Shown here piece after piece: positions 8,193 to 16,268 of a stretch of DNA of 64,000 nt (position 1 is its first letter; every line of letters starts with the position of its first letter). Below the pieces are notes generated by a model. The model was given only the letters and a program-made list of their open reading frames with translations, was not told where the DNA came from and searched no databases. This DNA is from Lichenicola sp964247755 (GTDB lineage: Bacteria > Pseudomonadota > Alphaproteobacteria > Acetobacterales > Acetobacteraceae). The stretch is taken from the NCBI GenBank assembly GCA_964247755.1, contig CAXTVX010000001.1:500774-564773 (forward strand), in the 5' to 3' direction. The translations under genes and the position numbers were made by a program.

Positions 8193-9032
8193 CCGGTCCG
8201 ATGGATGCGGACGACCACCGGCACTCCGGGCCGGTCGGCTCGGATCACCGGACGGACGGCGGCGAAACGGGATGTGGTGGCGCCTGGCAGTCCCCGGCGT
8301 CGCGCAGGTCATCGGCAACGAGCCGGACCGTATCCGGAGCACGACGACCCGTCCGTGTCCTGCCCGACCGCCTGTGCTGGGCCGCCTGCACCGGGCACTC
8401 GCGCAGATCCTGCAACGACGAGGTCGCCATCGCAGCCTCGTCGCCACACGAGTCCTCGAACCGCATCCTCGCCACCCATCGCTACCGATCACGTTTTTGT
8501 GATCGACATCCTGCGACGGGCCGATTGCCGCCCCAGGATCTGACCGGTTGTTCCAGCCAACGGAACGGTTCCTAAACGTAACGAAAACGCGGCTCGCGCT
8601 TCATGCGTCGTGCACGATGCATCGGGATCAACGACAGGAAGCAGTCCACGCGACATGAGCACGGATGTTGGCCATCGACATCCGATTGCGACATCCTGTT
8701 TTCTCTTGATTTGGCCGGAATAAAGCAATTCTGATACGACTGACATGCGGCGCGTGGTTCATCGTCACAAGAACTGCATGACCCAATTCTAGTCAGTGTC
8801 AGATCATGGAATGCCGCAAGGTTTATGGACCATAACGGTTCGGTATCAGAACGTCTTAAAACTAGGTGAATTCCTGCTGCCTCGATCAGGCAGGGCTTCC
8901 ATACATGCACCGGTCCAAGCCCGCTGCCGACAGCACGTTTACGTGATCTTAAAGGTTGTTCTGTATAGGAAACGAAGGTAGTCCGTTCCGCATCCGGAAC
9001 GAGTTCCCAGGTCGTCTTTCCGGAGCAAGATC
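8193..9032. other. 840-base stretch without a recognisable gene
   Basis: No open frame here resembles a known protein. The left half (to about 8480) is GC-rich; from about 8480 to 8960 the sequence is clearly AT-richer than the surrounding core genes. It contains a hairpin at 8486-8505 (CGATCAC and GTGATCG around a GTTTTT loop). A 76-codon frame on the minus strand (8475-8245) is open but has no supporting features. The last part probably holds the promoter and leader of the secreted protein at 9033. Confidence 0.5.
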
Positions 9033-9836
9033 ATGCGACAGATGCTTATCGCGACTACCATGTTCTGTCTTTCCGCGGCGCCGGCACTGGCACAGATCGC
9101 CACGCCGACGACCATGAGCGTCAACCTGACCGGTACCGGCTTCCAGGCGGCGTCCACGATCAATGCCGGCATCGTCGGTGCAGGCGTCAACGGTCCGGGA
9201 CATGCCCAGGTCGGTCTGTCCGTCAACATGAACAAGGCAAACTGGTGGGACAACCACGCGGCCGTCGGCGAGGAGGATGGTGTCTACTCGACCATCTACC
9301 AGGGTGGCCAGGGCTCCGACACGTCCGCCTATCTCGGCCAGATCGTCGCAACCGGCCTCGGGTTCGCGAGCGTGATGGAAGGAACGGTCACGATCCAGCC
9401 GCAGATCACCTCAGGCAACGGCGTCGTCGACGCCATGCTCGACGTGCAGGTCGGCGTGATCAACGTCGGCAACCAGATCTACGGCTCGAACTACAACCTG
9501 GCCCTGAAGCCCACCAACGCGACTGCCGTCGGATACAGCCTGAACGGTTCCGGCTGGGACTACCTGGCGCAATGGTGGAGTGGCAGCACGGACGAGTTCC
9601 ACGTCGACGGCGCGGGCAACCTGAAGGCGGCAGGGGCCGTGCAGGCAGGCATGCTTGCGACGGGGGGGCTTCCGAGAAACTGCAACGCTGGACAACAGCT
9701 CTACGCAAGCGACGGACGGAAGGCTGGCGAGGCCGCGGGGAACGGTTCGGGCGTTCCAGTAATTTGCACCGCGACCCGCAAGGGCTACCCGACCGCCTGG
9801 TTCAGCATGTGGAGTGGCGCGGCGGTTGTGGACTGA
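9033..9836 (+). CDS. Secreted protein with phage tail-fibre-like C-terminus
   Basis: This 267-residue product starts with a clear signal peptide (MRQMLIATTMFCLSAAPALA, cleavage expected before QIATP). The mature part is rich in Gly, Ala, Asn and Thr with alternating hydrophobic residues, suggesting beta structure. The C-terminal ~55 residues (LYASDGRKAGEAAGNGSG, then VPVICTATRKGYPTAWFS) follow a pattern seen at the ends of phage tail-fibre and related proteins, where a Ser-Asp-Gly-Arg-Lys turn precedes a GxGVPV strand and an aromatic residue. A signal peptide is not expected on a phage fibre, so this may be a surface or exported protein that borrowed the module. A ribosome site (CCGGAG) precedes the ATG. 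No phage genes are nearby. Function unknown. Confidence 0.6.
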   Translation: MRQMLIATTMFCLSAAPALAQIATPTTMSVNLTGTGFQAASTINAGIVGAGVNGPGHAQVGLSVNMNKANWWDNHAAVGEEDGVYSTIYQGGQGSDTSAYLGQIVATGLGFASVMEGTVTIQPQITSGNGVVDAMLDVQVGVINVGNQIYGSNYNLALKPTNATAVGYSLNGSGWDYLAQWWSGSTDEFHVDGAGNLKAAGAVQAGMLATGGLPRNCNAGQQLYASDGRKAGEAAGNGSGVPVICTATRKGYPTAWFSMWSGAAVVD

Positions 9837-10126
9837 GCGTCCGCCGCTGCGTTACCTGATGGTGATGTGCGAGAGGCGGCTGAGAAACGGGGCGTTCGTC
9901 GTAAACGTGTCGCTTTCCGCCTCATCATCAGGGCGATAGCTCGATGGATCGGACGGCTCGACAAAGTCAAAGCGTCCGATCCAACATGACTCACACTCCG
10001 TCTCCAGACCCGAAGCAGAATCAGTCTATCGAACCTGACGACACGACACCTGCATGAGATGCAGTGCGAACGGACGTAGGCAGGTCCGGGTGGTTGGCAT
10101 CCGGACCTGCCATGACGTCGCGAGCG
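9837..10126. other. 290-base gap with a hairpin
   Basis: No coding sequence is visible. The main element is the hairpin at 9945-9983, annotated separately. The region separates the plus-strand secreted protein from the minus-strand helical protein, so transcription converges here. Confidence 0.5.
9945..9983. terminator. 11-bp stem-loop between convergent genes
   Basis: TGGATCGGACG (9945-9955) pairs perfectly with CGTCCGATCCA (9973-9983) around a 17-base loop. It lies 109 bases after the secreted-protein gene, where it could terminate that transcript, but the long loop and lack of a T-run are unusual. A structured leftover of a mobile sequence is an alternative. Confidence 0.35.
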
Positions 10127-10462
10127 CTACGCCGGCGTCGACTCGGTGGTCTCCGACGCCTGCGTCAACGCCTCGCCGAGGGCACGCACCTTGTCCGCGT
10201 TCTTGCTGTCGGCCTTGCCGGCAAGGGTCACGGTCTCCTTGCCGAGCTTCGCGATCAGCTTCCTGATCGCCTCGCCGTCCAACTCCTTGGCGTGCAGATG
10301 CTTCTTCAGGCTCTCGAGGTCGCGGATGATGCCCTTCACGCCTGGTGCCTCGAGCTTGCCCAGCGTCTCTTCCCAGCCCTCTATGTTCTTGGTGGCGGCG
10401 TTGACGGTGAAGCCCTTCACGCCGTCCTTGAAGTGCTTGATCGTGGCGTCGAACTGCGGCAT
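10127..10462 (-). CDS. Small helical protein of unknown function
   Basis: The 111-residue product starts MPQFDATIKHFKDGVKGFTV and is almost entirely amphipathic helix with many Lys, Glu and Ala (ESLKKHLHAKELDGEAIRKL). There is no signal peptide, membrane segment or cysteine. I do not recognise a family. The open frame extends to 10534, but the added residues do not look like protein, so the ATG at 10462 is preferred. It lies about 110 bases downstream of smpB on the same strand. Its codon pattern is like that of the core genes, which supports it being real. Confidence 0.55.
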   Translation of the reverse strand: MPQFDATIKHFKDGVKGFTVNAATKNIEGWEETLGKLEAPGVKGIIRDLESLKKHLHAKELDGEAIRKLIAKLGKETVTLAGKADSKNADKVRALGEALTQASETTESTPA

Positions 10463-10573
10463 TTCCCGGACCTGCTTGATTGATGCACGGTGCTTGATCG
10501 CAACGTCGCCTCCGCAACAGGCGCGAGGCTCCAAGGTTTCCTGTCCAACGCGACCGTGAGAAGGATCGGGTTC

Positions 10574-11059
10574 TCAGCCGCGATTGCGCAGCAGCCTCGC
10601 CTTGTCGCGCTGCCAGTCACGTGCGGCGATGGCGTGGCGCTTGTCTGCGTTCTTGCGCCCCTCGCCCACGCCCAGCGTCACCTTGGCGACGCCCTTGTCG
10701 TTGAAGTGGATGTCGAGCGGCACCAGCGTGTAGCCGCTCTTCTTCACCTCGCCCAGCATCTTGTCGATCTGCTTGTGGTGCAGCAGCAGCTTGCGCGGCG
10801 CCTTCGGCTCGAACCGCGACAGTACCCCACCCTGGTATTCGGGGATGTAGCAGTTGAACATCCACACCGCCCCGTCGCGCTCGGCGGCATACGCCTCGGT
10901 CAGCGTGGCGCGCCCCAGGCGAAGGCTCTTGACCTCGGGCCCCTTGAGCACGATCCCGGCTTCCACCGTTTCCTTGATGGTGTAGTCGAACCGGCCCTTG
11001 CGGTTCTGCGCCGCGATGCCATGCGAGATCATCCCGCTCTTCTTCTTGTCCTTGGCCAT
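10574..11059 (-). CDS. smpB: SsrA-binding protein
   Basis: SmpB binds tmRNA and delivers it to stalled ribosomes for trans-translation. The 161-residue protein reads MAKDKKKSGMISHG, then NRKGRFDYTIKETVEAGIVL and GPEVKSLRLGRATLTEAYA, the OB-fold core that binds the tRNA-like domain, and ends in a basic tail (KADKRHAIAARDWQRDKARL-type) that enters the mRNA channel. The start at 11059 is set by the family N-terminus. It begins seven bases after dapA, an operon pair widely conserved in alphaproteobacteria. The ssrA gene itself is not in the window. Confidence 0.95.
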   Translation of the reverse strand: MAKDKKKSGMISHGIAAQNRKGRFDYTIKETVEAGIVLKGPEVKSLRLGRATLTEAYAAERDGAVWMFNCYIPEYQGGVLSRFEPKAPRKLLLHHKQIDKMLGEVKKSGYTLVPLDIHFNDKGVAKVTLGVGEGRKNADKRHAIAARDWQRDKARLLRNRG

Positions 11060-11066
11060 GGGTGCG

Positions 11067-11945
11067 TCAGCCGAGCAGGCCGACCTCCTCCATCGCCGCC
11101 CGCACCAGGGCACGGGTCTCGTCACGCAGCGGGGCCAGCGGCAGGCGGCAGAACTCGCCGGCCCGTCGGAGCAGGCTTGCCGCATACTTCACCGGCGCCG
11201 GGCTGCTTTCCGCAAACAGGGCGTCGTGCAGCGGCAGCAACCGGTCCTGCAGCACCATCGCCGCCCGGACGTCGCCCCGGTCCCAGGCCGCCTGCATCTG
11301 TGCGCACAGGACGGGAGCGACGTTGGCGGTGACGCTGATGCAGCCGGATCCGCCGGCGGCATTGTACGCCAGCGCGGTGCCGTCCTCGCCGGACAGCTGG
11401 CAGAACCCGGGTCCGGCGGCGCGGCGGATCTGCAGCGGGCGAAGCAGGTTGGCGGTGGCATCCTTCACCCCCACGATGTTGGGATGCCGTGCCAGCCGCG
11501 CCATGGTCTCGACGCTCATGTCGATCACGCTGCGGGCGGGGATGTTGTAGATCACGATCGGCAGATCGACCGCGTCGGCGATCGCCATGTAGTGCCGATA
11601 CAGCCCGTCCTGGGTCGGCTTGTTGTAATAGGGCGTCACCACGAGAGCACCGTCCGCCCCCGCCTCCCTGGCGTGGCGCGTGGTGGCGATGGCCTCCGCC
11701 GTGCTGCTGGAGCCGGTGCCGGCCAGCACGCCAACGCGGCCGGAGGCGGTGCGCACCGCCAGGTCGATCAGCCGCCGGTGCTCCCCGTCCGTCAGGGTCG
11801 GGCTTTCGCCGGTGGTGCCGGTGGGCACGATCGCACTGGTGCCGCTGTCGATCTGCCAGGCGATCAGACGCTCGAACGCTGCCTCGTCCACGGCGCCGTC
11901 CGGCTGCATGGGAGTGATGAGGGCGACGATCGAGCCCTTGAACAT
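11067..11945 (-). CDS. dapA: 4-hydroxy-tetrahydrodipicolinate synthase
   Basis: DapA condenses pyruvate with aspartate semialdehyde, the first committed step to lysine and diaminopimelate. The 292-residue TIM barrel shows GTTGESPTLTDGEH (pyruvate carboxylate site), PYYNKPTQDGLYRHY (proton-relay tyrosine) and VGVKDATANL (Schiff-base lysine). Length and motif spacing match E. coli DapA. The ATG at 11945 gives the usual MFKGSIVALITP start. It faces the lytic transglycosylase gene across a ~150-base gap and precedes smpB on the same strand. Confidence 0.95.
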   Translation of the reverse strand: MFKGSIVALITPMQPDGAVDEAAFERLIAWQIDSGTSAIVPTGTTGESPTLTDGEHRRLIDLAVRTASGRVGVLAGTGSSSTAEAIATTRHAREAGADGALVVTPYYNKPTQDGLYRHYMAIADAVDLPIVIYNIPARSVIDMSVETMARLARHPNIVGVKDATANLLRPLQIRRAAGPGFCQLSGEDGTALAYNAAGGSGCISVTANVAPVLCAQMQAAWDRGDVRAAMVLQDRLLPLHDALFAESSPAPVKYAASLLRRAGEFCRLPLAPLRDETRALVRAAMEEVGLLG

Positions 11946-12097
11946 GATCGACTCTCCGACGGCGTCCGGCCGGATCCCTGTGGGCCGCGGTTCGTCGGAC
12001 CGGCCGGCGACGCCCGTTCTAGACCAGCTTGGGCCGGGCTGGAACAGTGCATGCTCTTGCCGCGGGCGCCGGTTCGCCGGATGCTGCGTCCACGCCG

Positions 12098-14197
12098 ATG
12101 ACCGCCCGTCCCCGCCTTCCGATCCGCTCCGGAGCCGATGCGCGGACGCGGCCCGGGCTGCTGATCGCCGCCCTCCTGCCGCTTGCCGGCTGCGCCGGGA
12201 ACACGGTGCCGGTGGCAGCCGCAGCACGGGCGGACACACAGGCGGCACCCGTGGTGGTGGAACGTGACGCGGCGGCGGACCGGGACGACCCGGTGGCGGC
12301 GCGGCTGTCGGTCTACCTGCGCCTGCTCCGGCCCGGCGGCGGGTCGGCTGCCGCCATTGCCGGGTTCCTGTCGCAGAACCCGACCTGGCCGAATCGGGCG
12401 CTGCTGCGCCAGCGGCTCGATCAGGCGATCGCCGCGGAAACCGACCCGGCAGCGCTCGGCGCGGTGTGCGGCAGCGTGAGCCCGGGCTCCGCCGCCTCGC
12501 TGCTGCGCTGCGCCGGGATCCTTCCCTTGTCCGGATCCACCGCGGGGCCGCCGGACGTGGTGCCGCCGGCGCTGGTGGCCGCGGCACGCGACGCCTGGAT
12601 GCACGGCATCGACGGGCCCGACCAGGCATCGGCGTTCCTGCGCGTCTGGGGCCGGTTCCTGACCGCGGACGACCAGGAGCATCGCTTCGACCGCCTCGAA
12701 TGGGCAGGCAACGCCCTTGCCGCCGGCCGCACACTGCCTCTGCTGCCGCCGGCCGACCAGGCGCTGGCCGCGGCCCGGCTGGCGCTGCGACGCAACACGC
12801 CGGACGCCGATGCGGTCGCAGCGTCGCTGCCTGCTTCGGACGCGCACGATCCGGTGCTGGTGCTGGAGCTGGCGCGCTGGCTGCGCCGCAACGGCCGCCT
12901 CGATGCCGCGGTGTCGCTCTGGCACGGCGATGCGGCGGCGGCGGAGTTGCGGATCGGTCCCGACCGGCTGCCCGCGTTCTGGACCGAGCGCGACGCCCTG
13001 TCCCGCGACCTGCTGGGCGGGAACCGGGACGCCGACGCCCTCGCCATTGCCGACGACCGGATGCAGGTCGAGCCGGGACCGCGACTCGACGCCGACTTCC
13101 TCGCCGGCTGGATCGCGCTGCGCCGCCTGCACGACCCGGTGGCCGCCGAGGCGCGATTTGCCCCGCTGATGCAGTCGGCCGCCGTCATCACCCACAGCCG
13201 CGGCGCCTACTGGACCGGGCGGGCCCGGCTGGCGCGTGGCGACGCCGGCGGGGCCACCGCCGCGCTGGAGCAGGCCGCCGCCTTCCCAACCACCTTCTAC
13301 GGACAGCTCGCCGCCGCCCGGCTACAGCCGCCGGCGCCCGGGCCGGCAACGCTGCTGGCGCCGGGTCCGGCGAGGCTGTTGGCGCCGGGGCCGGTGACGC
13401 TGCTGGCACCGACCGCGGAGGATCCGGTCGCGGATCGTCTCCGGCAGCTGCACGATCCTGGCTGGACCCAGGACGAGGCGATCCGCTTCGCCGGGCTGGA
13501 GCTGGCACGGGCGGGGGAGCTGCTGGTGGCCTGGAACGATCGCAGGCACGCGCGCGCCTTCCTGCTCCGTCTCGACGCGATGGCGACCACCGACGCCGAC
13601 CACGCCCTGGCCGCCTCCCTGGCCGACCGGCTCGACCTGCCGGACGTGGCGGTGGCCATCGCGCGCGCGGCCGGCCGGCACGGGCTGGTGCTGCGTCAGT
13701 CGGGCTGGCCGCAACCGTTCATCCCGCCGGACAGCACCCTGCCGCCGGGACTGGCGCTGGCGGTGATCCGTCAGGAAAGCAGCTTCGACCCGCAGGTCAC
13801 CAGCCCGGCTGGCGCGCGCGGGCTGATGCAGCTCACGGACGGGACCGCCCGCGACACTGCACGCGCCGCCGGGCGGCCGGACCTGTCCGGCGGCGGGACG
13901 GTGCTGTTCGACGCGAACGCCAACATGACGCTGGGGGACGCCTACCTCGACACCCTGCTGGCCCGGTTCGGCGGCGTGGTGCCGTATGCGGTGGCGGCCT
14001 ACAACGCCGGCCCGCACCGGGTCGACCAGTGGCTGGCGGCCGGCGATCCGGCACGGACACCCGCCAGCGGGATCGACCGCCAGGACGGCATGGTCGACTG
14101 GATCGAGACCATCCCGTACGCGGAAACACGCAACTACGTGCAGCGGGTGATGGAGAACATGGCGATCTACCGCGCCGGACCCGGCTCCCGCGCATGA
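12098..14197 (+). CDS. slt: Soluble lytic murein transglycosylase, lipoprotein form
   Basis: This 699-residue enzyme cleaves the MurNAc-GlcNAc bond of peptidoglycan, forming 1,6-anhydro ends. The start at 12098 gives an export signal ending in a lipobox (LLIAALLPLAGC), so it is probably an outer-membrane lipoprotein. A long helical superhelix domain follows. The C-terminal catalytic domain shows VIRQESSFDPQVTSPAGARG with catalytic Glu at residue 560, then GLMQL and YAVAAYNAGPHRVDQWL. A proline-rich run of three 8-residue repeats (about residues 413-436) interrupts the superhelix. The stop overlaps the start of pgpA (ATGA). It faces dapA, the usual arrangement in related bacteria. Confidence 0.9.
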   Translation: MTARPRLPIRSGADARTRPGLLIAALLPLAGCAGNTVPVAAAARADTQAAPVVVERDAAADRDDPVAARLSVYLRLLRPGGGSAAAIAGFLSQNPTWPNRALLRQRLDQAIAAETDPAALGAVCGSVSPGSAASLLRCAGILPLSGSTAGPPDVVPPALVAAARDAWMHGIDGPDQASAFLRVWGRFLTADDQEHRFDRLEWAGNALAAGRTLPLLPPADQALAAARLALRRNTPDADAVAASLPASDAHDPVLVLELARWLRRNGRLDAAVSLWHGDAAAAELRIGPDRLPAFWTERDALSRDLLGGNRDADALAIADDRMQVEPGPRLDADFLAGWIALRRLHDPVAAEARFAPLMQSAAVITHSRGAYWTGRARLARGDAGGATAALEQAAAFPTTFYGQLAAARLQPPAPGPATLLAPGPARLLAPGPVTLLAPTAEDPVADRLRQLHDPGWTQDEAIRFAGLELARAGELLVAWNDRRHARAFLLRLDAMATTDADHALAASLADRLDLPDVAVAIARAAGRHGLVLRQSGWPQPFIPPDSTLPPGLALAVIRQESSFDPQVTSPAGARGLMQLTDGTARDTARAAGRPDLSGGGTVLFDANANMTLGDAYLDTLLARFGGVVPYAVAAYNAGPHRVDQWLAAGDPARTPASGIDRQDGMVDWIETIPYAETRNYVQRVMENMAIYRAGPGSRA
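13334..13405 (+). repeat. Three 24-base tandem repeats inside slt
   Basis: Units at 13334-13357, 13358-13381 and 13382-13405 each encode Ala-Pro-Gly-Pro-(Ala/Val)-(Thr/Arg)-Leu-Leu, and a partial fourth unit follows. The period is a multiple of three, so copy-number change would keep the frame. The units differ at several third positions, so the expansion is not fresh. Confidence 0.8.
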
Positions 14198-14682
14198 GCG
14201 GCGGGGCCCGCTGGGCACGGGTGGTGGCGAGCTTCGGCGGCGTCGGCTTCGCGCCGCGTGCGCCCGGCACGGCGGGAACGCTGGCGGCGCTGCCGTTCGG
14301 GTGGGCATTGCTGCAGGCGCCCTGGCTGCTGGTCGCGGCGATCCTGGCAGCCTGCGTCGGCGGGATCGTCGCGGTGCGGCGGGCCGCCGACGGCGTCGAC
14401 CACGGCTGGATCGTGATCGACGAGGTGGCAGGGCTGTGGATCACGCTGCTCGGGCTGGTCGGCCTGCCACGGCTGCCGCCGCCGCATGGAATCGGACTGG
14501 CGGTCGGGCTCGTGGCGGCCTTCGCCCTGTTCCGGCTGCTGGACATCGCCAAGCCCGGCCCGATCGGACGGATCGACCGGCGCCACGACTCGTTGGGGGT
14601 GATGGGCGACGACGTCGCTGCCGGACTCGCGGGCGCGGTTCTGCTGCTCGCGGCGAGGCTGGCGCTGGATTGGAACCGATGA
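14194..14682 (+). CDS. pgpA: Phosphatidylglycerophosphatase A
   Basis: PgpA dephosphorylates phosphatidylglycerol phosphate to phosphatidylglycerol in the inner membrane. The 162-residue protein has the family motifs GFAPRAPGTAGTLAALP near the N-terminus, IDEVAGLWITL, RLLDIAKPGPIGRID and GVMGDDVAAGLAGAVLL, with three to four membrane segments between them. Its ATG overlaps the slt stop by four bases and its own stop overlaps the cinA start by three, so the three genes form one translationally coupled unit. The pathway partner pgsA is at 51.6-52.1 kb in this window. Confidence 0.93.
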   Translation: MSGGARWARVVASFGGVGFAPRAPGTAGTLAALPFGWALLQAPWLLVAAILAACVGGIVAVRRAADGVDHGWIVIDEVAGLWITLLGLVGLPRLPPPHGIGLAVGLVAAFALFRLLDIAKPGPIGRIDRRHDSLGVMGDDVAAGLAGAVLLLAARLALDWNR

Positions 14683-15173
14683 TCGACCAGGACACGCTGG
14701 ACCAGGCAGGGCTGCTGCTGGAACGGCTGAAGGCTGCGGGCGTGAGCATCGCGACCGCCGAAAGCTGCACCGGCGGCCTGGTGGCGGCGGCGCTGACGCA
14801 CCATGCCGGCTCGTCCGCAGCGGTACTGGGCGGGTTCGTGACCTATTCCAACGGGATGAAGCACAGTTTGCTCGGGGTGGGGACCGCGCTGCTCGACCGG
14901 TTCGGAGCAGTGAGCGGCGAGGTCGCGGCGGCGATGGCCGAGGGTGCGCTGGCCCGGAGCGGCGCCGACCTGGCCGTGTCCGTCACCGGGATCGCTGGTC
15001 CGGGAGGCGCCACCGCGGCCAAACCGGTCGGCCTGGTCTGGTTCGGTCTGGCGCAGACCGGCCATCCGACACGGACCGAGCGTCTGGTGCTGCCGGGCGA
15101 CCGTGGTCAGGTCCGAGGAGCGTCGGTTCGCCGCGCCCTGGCCCTGCTGGATGGCGCTCTGCCTGGCGGCTGA
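14679..15173 (+). CDS. CinA-family nicotinamide-nucleotide amidohydrolase
   Basis: This 164-residue protein corresponds to the C-terminal domain of CinA (PncC type), which deamidates nicotinamide mononucleotide to nicotinate mononucleotide in NAD recycling. Motifs are TAESCTGGLVAAAL, GGFVTYSNGMKHSLLGV and VSVTGIAGPGGATAAKPVGL. The N-terminal molybdopterin-binding-like domain of full-length CinA is absent, as is normal for stand-alone PncC proteins. The start overlaps the end of pgpA. The name in the family is variable (pncC, ygaD, cinA). Confidence 0.9.
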   Translation: MIDQDTLDQAGLLLERLKAAGVSIATAESCTGGLVAAALTHHAGSSAAVLGGFVTYSNGMKHSLLGVGTALLDRFGAVSGEVAAAMAEGALARSGADLAVSVTGIAGPGGATAAKPVGLVWFGLAQTGHPTRTERLVLPGDRGQVRGASVRRALALLDGALPGG

Positions 15174-15217
15174 CCGCGATCGAAATCGGGCTGGGCATCA
15201 TCCGGACGAAGAAGGGT

Positions 15218-15589
15218 CTAGGCGACGCCTTCCTTGCGGTGCTTGTGGTGCGAGCGGTTGAAGGCGTGGATTTGCTCGGCCGTGATCCATCCCTTGTGAT
15301 CGGTGTCGATCTCGTCGAAGTGCTTGGCCACACGCGGCCAGTCCGCCAGTTCCGTCTGCTGCCGCGTCAGGTGACCATCATGTGTGGTGTTGGCTGCCGC
15401 GAAGTGCGTCTCGACGCCACTGGAACCGTGGCGGATCTCGATCCGATCGGGATCGATGGCCTGGGGCGCAGCGTTGGACAGTGCAGCCGGTACGGACGCC
15501 GCGCGCGAGGGAGCGGACTGTGCCAGGGCGGACAGCCCGGCAAGGCTCCCGCAGAGCAGGACGGCACTGATGTTGAGGACCATGCGCAT
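15218..15589 (-). CDS. Secreted EF-hand-like protein
   Basis: The 123-residue product has a signal peptide (MRMVLNISAVLLCGSLAGLS) and two EF-hand-like loops, NTTHDGHLTRQQ and DTDHKGWITAEQ. Both are degenerate: the first lacks Asp at positions 1 and 3, and the second has Lys at position 5 and Gln at 12, so calcium affinity may be weak. The C-terminus is rich in His and Lys (HAFNRSHHKHRKEGVA), which could bind metal. Small periplasmic EF-hand proteins are common in this group and their role is mostly unknown. It lies downstream of another secreted protein on the same strand, separated by a hairpin. Confidence 0.65.
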   Translation of the reverse strand: MRMVLNISAVLLCGSLAGLSALAQSAPSRAASVPAALSNAAPQAIDPDRIEIRHGSSGVETHFAAANTTHDGHLTRQQTELADWPRVAKHFDEIDTDHKGWITAEQIHAFNRSHHKHRKEGVA

Positions 15590-15708
15590 GTGGATCGCTT
15601 TCCTGACGACGCCGGTAACACCGGACTAGATGGGTTCCCGGCCACCAGCCTCGAACACACATAGTTGATCAGGAAAAGCTTAAAGCGCGATGAACGATTC
15701 GTGATCGG

Positions 15709-15736
15709 CGGGAGGCCGACGTCTGCCGGCCTCCCG
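15709..15736 (-). terminator. 10-bp GC-rich hairpin after the low-complexity secreted protein
   Basis: CGGGAGGCCG (15709-15718) pairs perfectly with CGGCCTCCCG (15727-15736) around an eight-base loop. It starts ten bases after the stop codon of the minus-strand gene at 15746 and is well placed as a terminator. There is no clear T-run after it. Confidence 0.5.
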
Positions 15737-15745
15737 GATCAGGGT

Positions 15746-16129
15746 CTACTGGCCGCCGGGCGTGTTCGACGGCGTCGTGGTACCAGTGCTGCCCGAAGAG
15801 GGCGCACTGCCCGCCGGCGGCATGCTGGATGGCGCCGCCATGCCGGTTCCCGGCGCGGTGCTGGAGGACGGCATGCTCGCCGGCGCGGTGCTGTCACCGG
15901 TGGCGGACGCGTTGCCGCCCCGTGCGGCGGCGAGGCTCTTGGCGTTCAGCTCGTCGGTGGACGGATCGCCAGCCCGCTTCGAGTGGGTCTTCGGACCCTG
16001 CATGTGATCCATGCGGCTCGAGTGGTGGCGATGGTGGTGCATCGGCTTGCTGGTGTCGGTCTGGGCCATGGCCGGGACGGCAAACGCCAGGGCAGCCGCG
16101 CAGAGAGAGGCACTCAGGATCGACTTCAT
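15746..16129 (-). CDS. Secreted Ser/Pro/Ala/Gly-rich protein with a histidine cluster
   Basis: The 127-residue product starts with a signal peptide (MKSILSASLCAAALAFAVPA, cleavage near MAQ-TD). Just after it comes a histidine cluster (MHHHRHHSSRMDHMQG), then a short charged segment (KRAGDPSTDELNAKSLAAAR) and a C-terminal half of low-complexity Ser, Pro, Ala and Gly. A strong ribosome site (AAGGAA) supports the ATG at 16129. No enzyme motif is visible. The histidines suggest metal binding, but a structural or stress-related periplasmic role is as likely. It sits with the EF-hand-like gene as a small accessory pair between cinA and coq10. Confidence 0.6.
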   Translation of the reverse strand: MKSILSASLCAAALAFAVPAMAQTDTSKPMHHHRHHSSRMDHMQGPKTHSKRAGDPSTDELNAKSLAAARGGNASATGDSTAPASMPSSSTAPGTGMAAPSSMPPAGSAPSSGSTGTTTPSNTPGGQ

Positions 16130-16268
16130 GGATGTTCCTTTTCTGTCACGACCGACAGAGCTTGAGACAAGGAGGCGTCGTCGGTGGACGCTCCGACACG
16201 ACCAAGCAACGACCGCCTGTCGTGGCAGTTGCGCCACAGTCGTGTAAACCGGAACATCAGCGTGAAAA

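Noticed and set aside
9033..9836. Prophage remnant
   Set aside because: Only one gene has a phage-like module, it carries a signal peptide, and no other phage genes are near.
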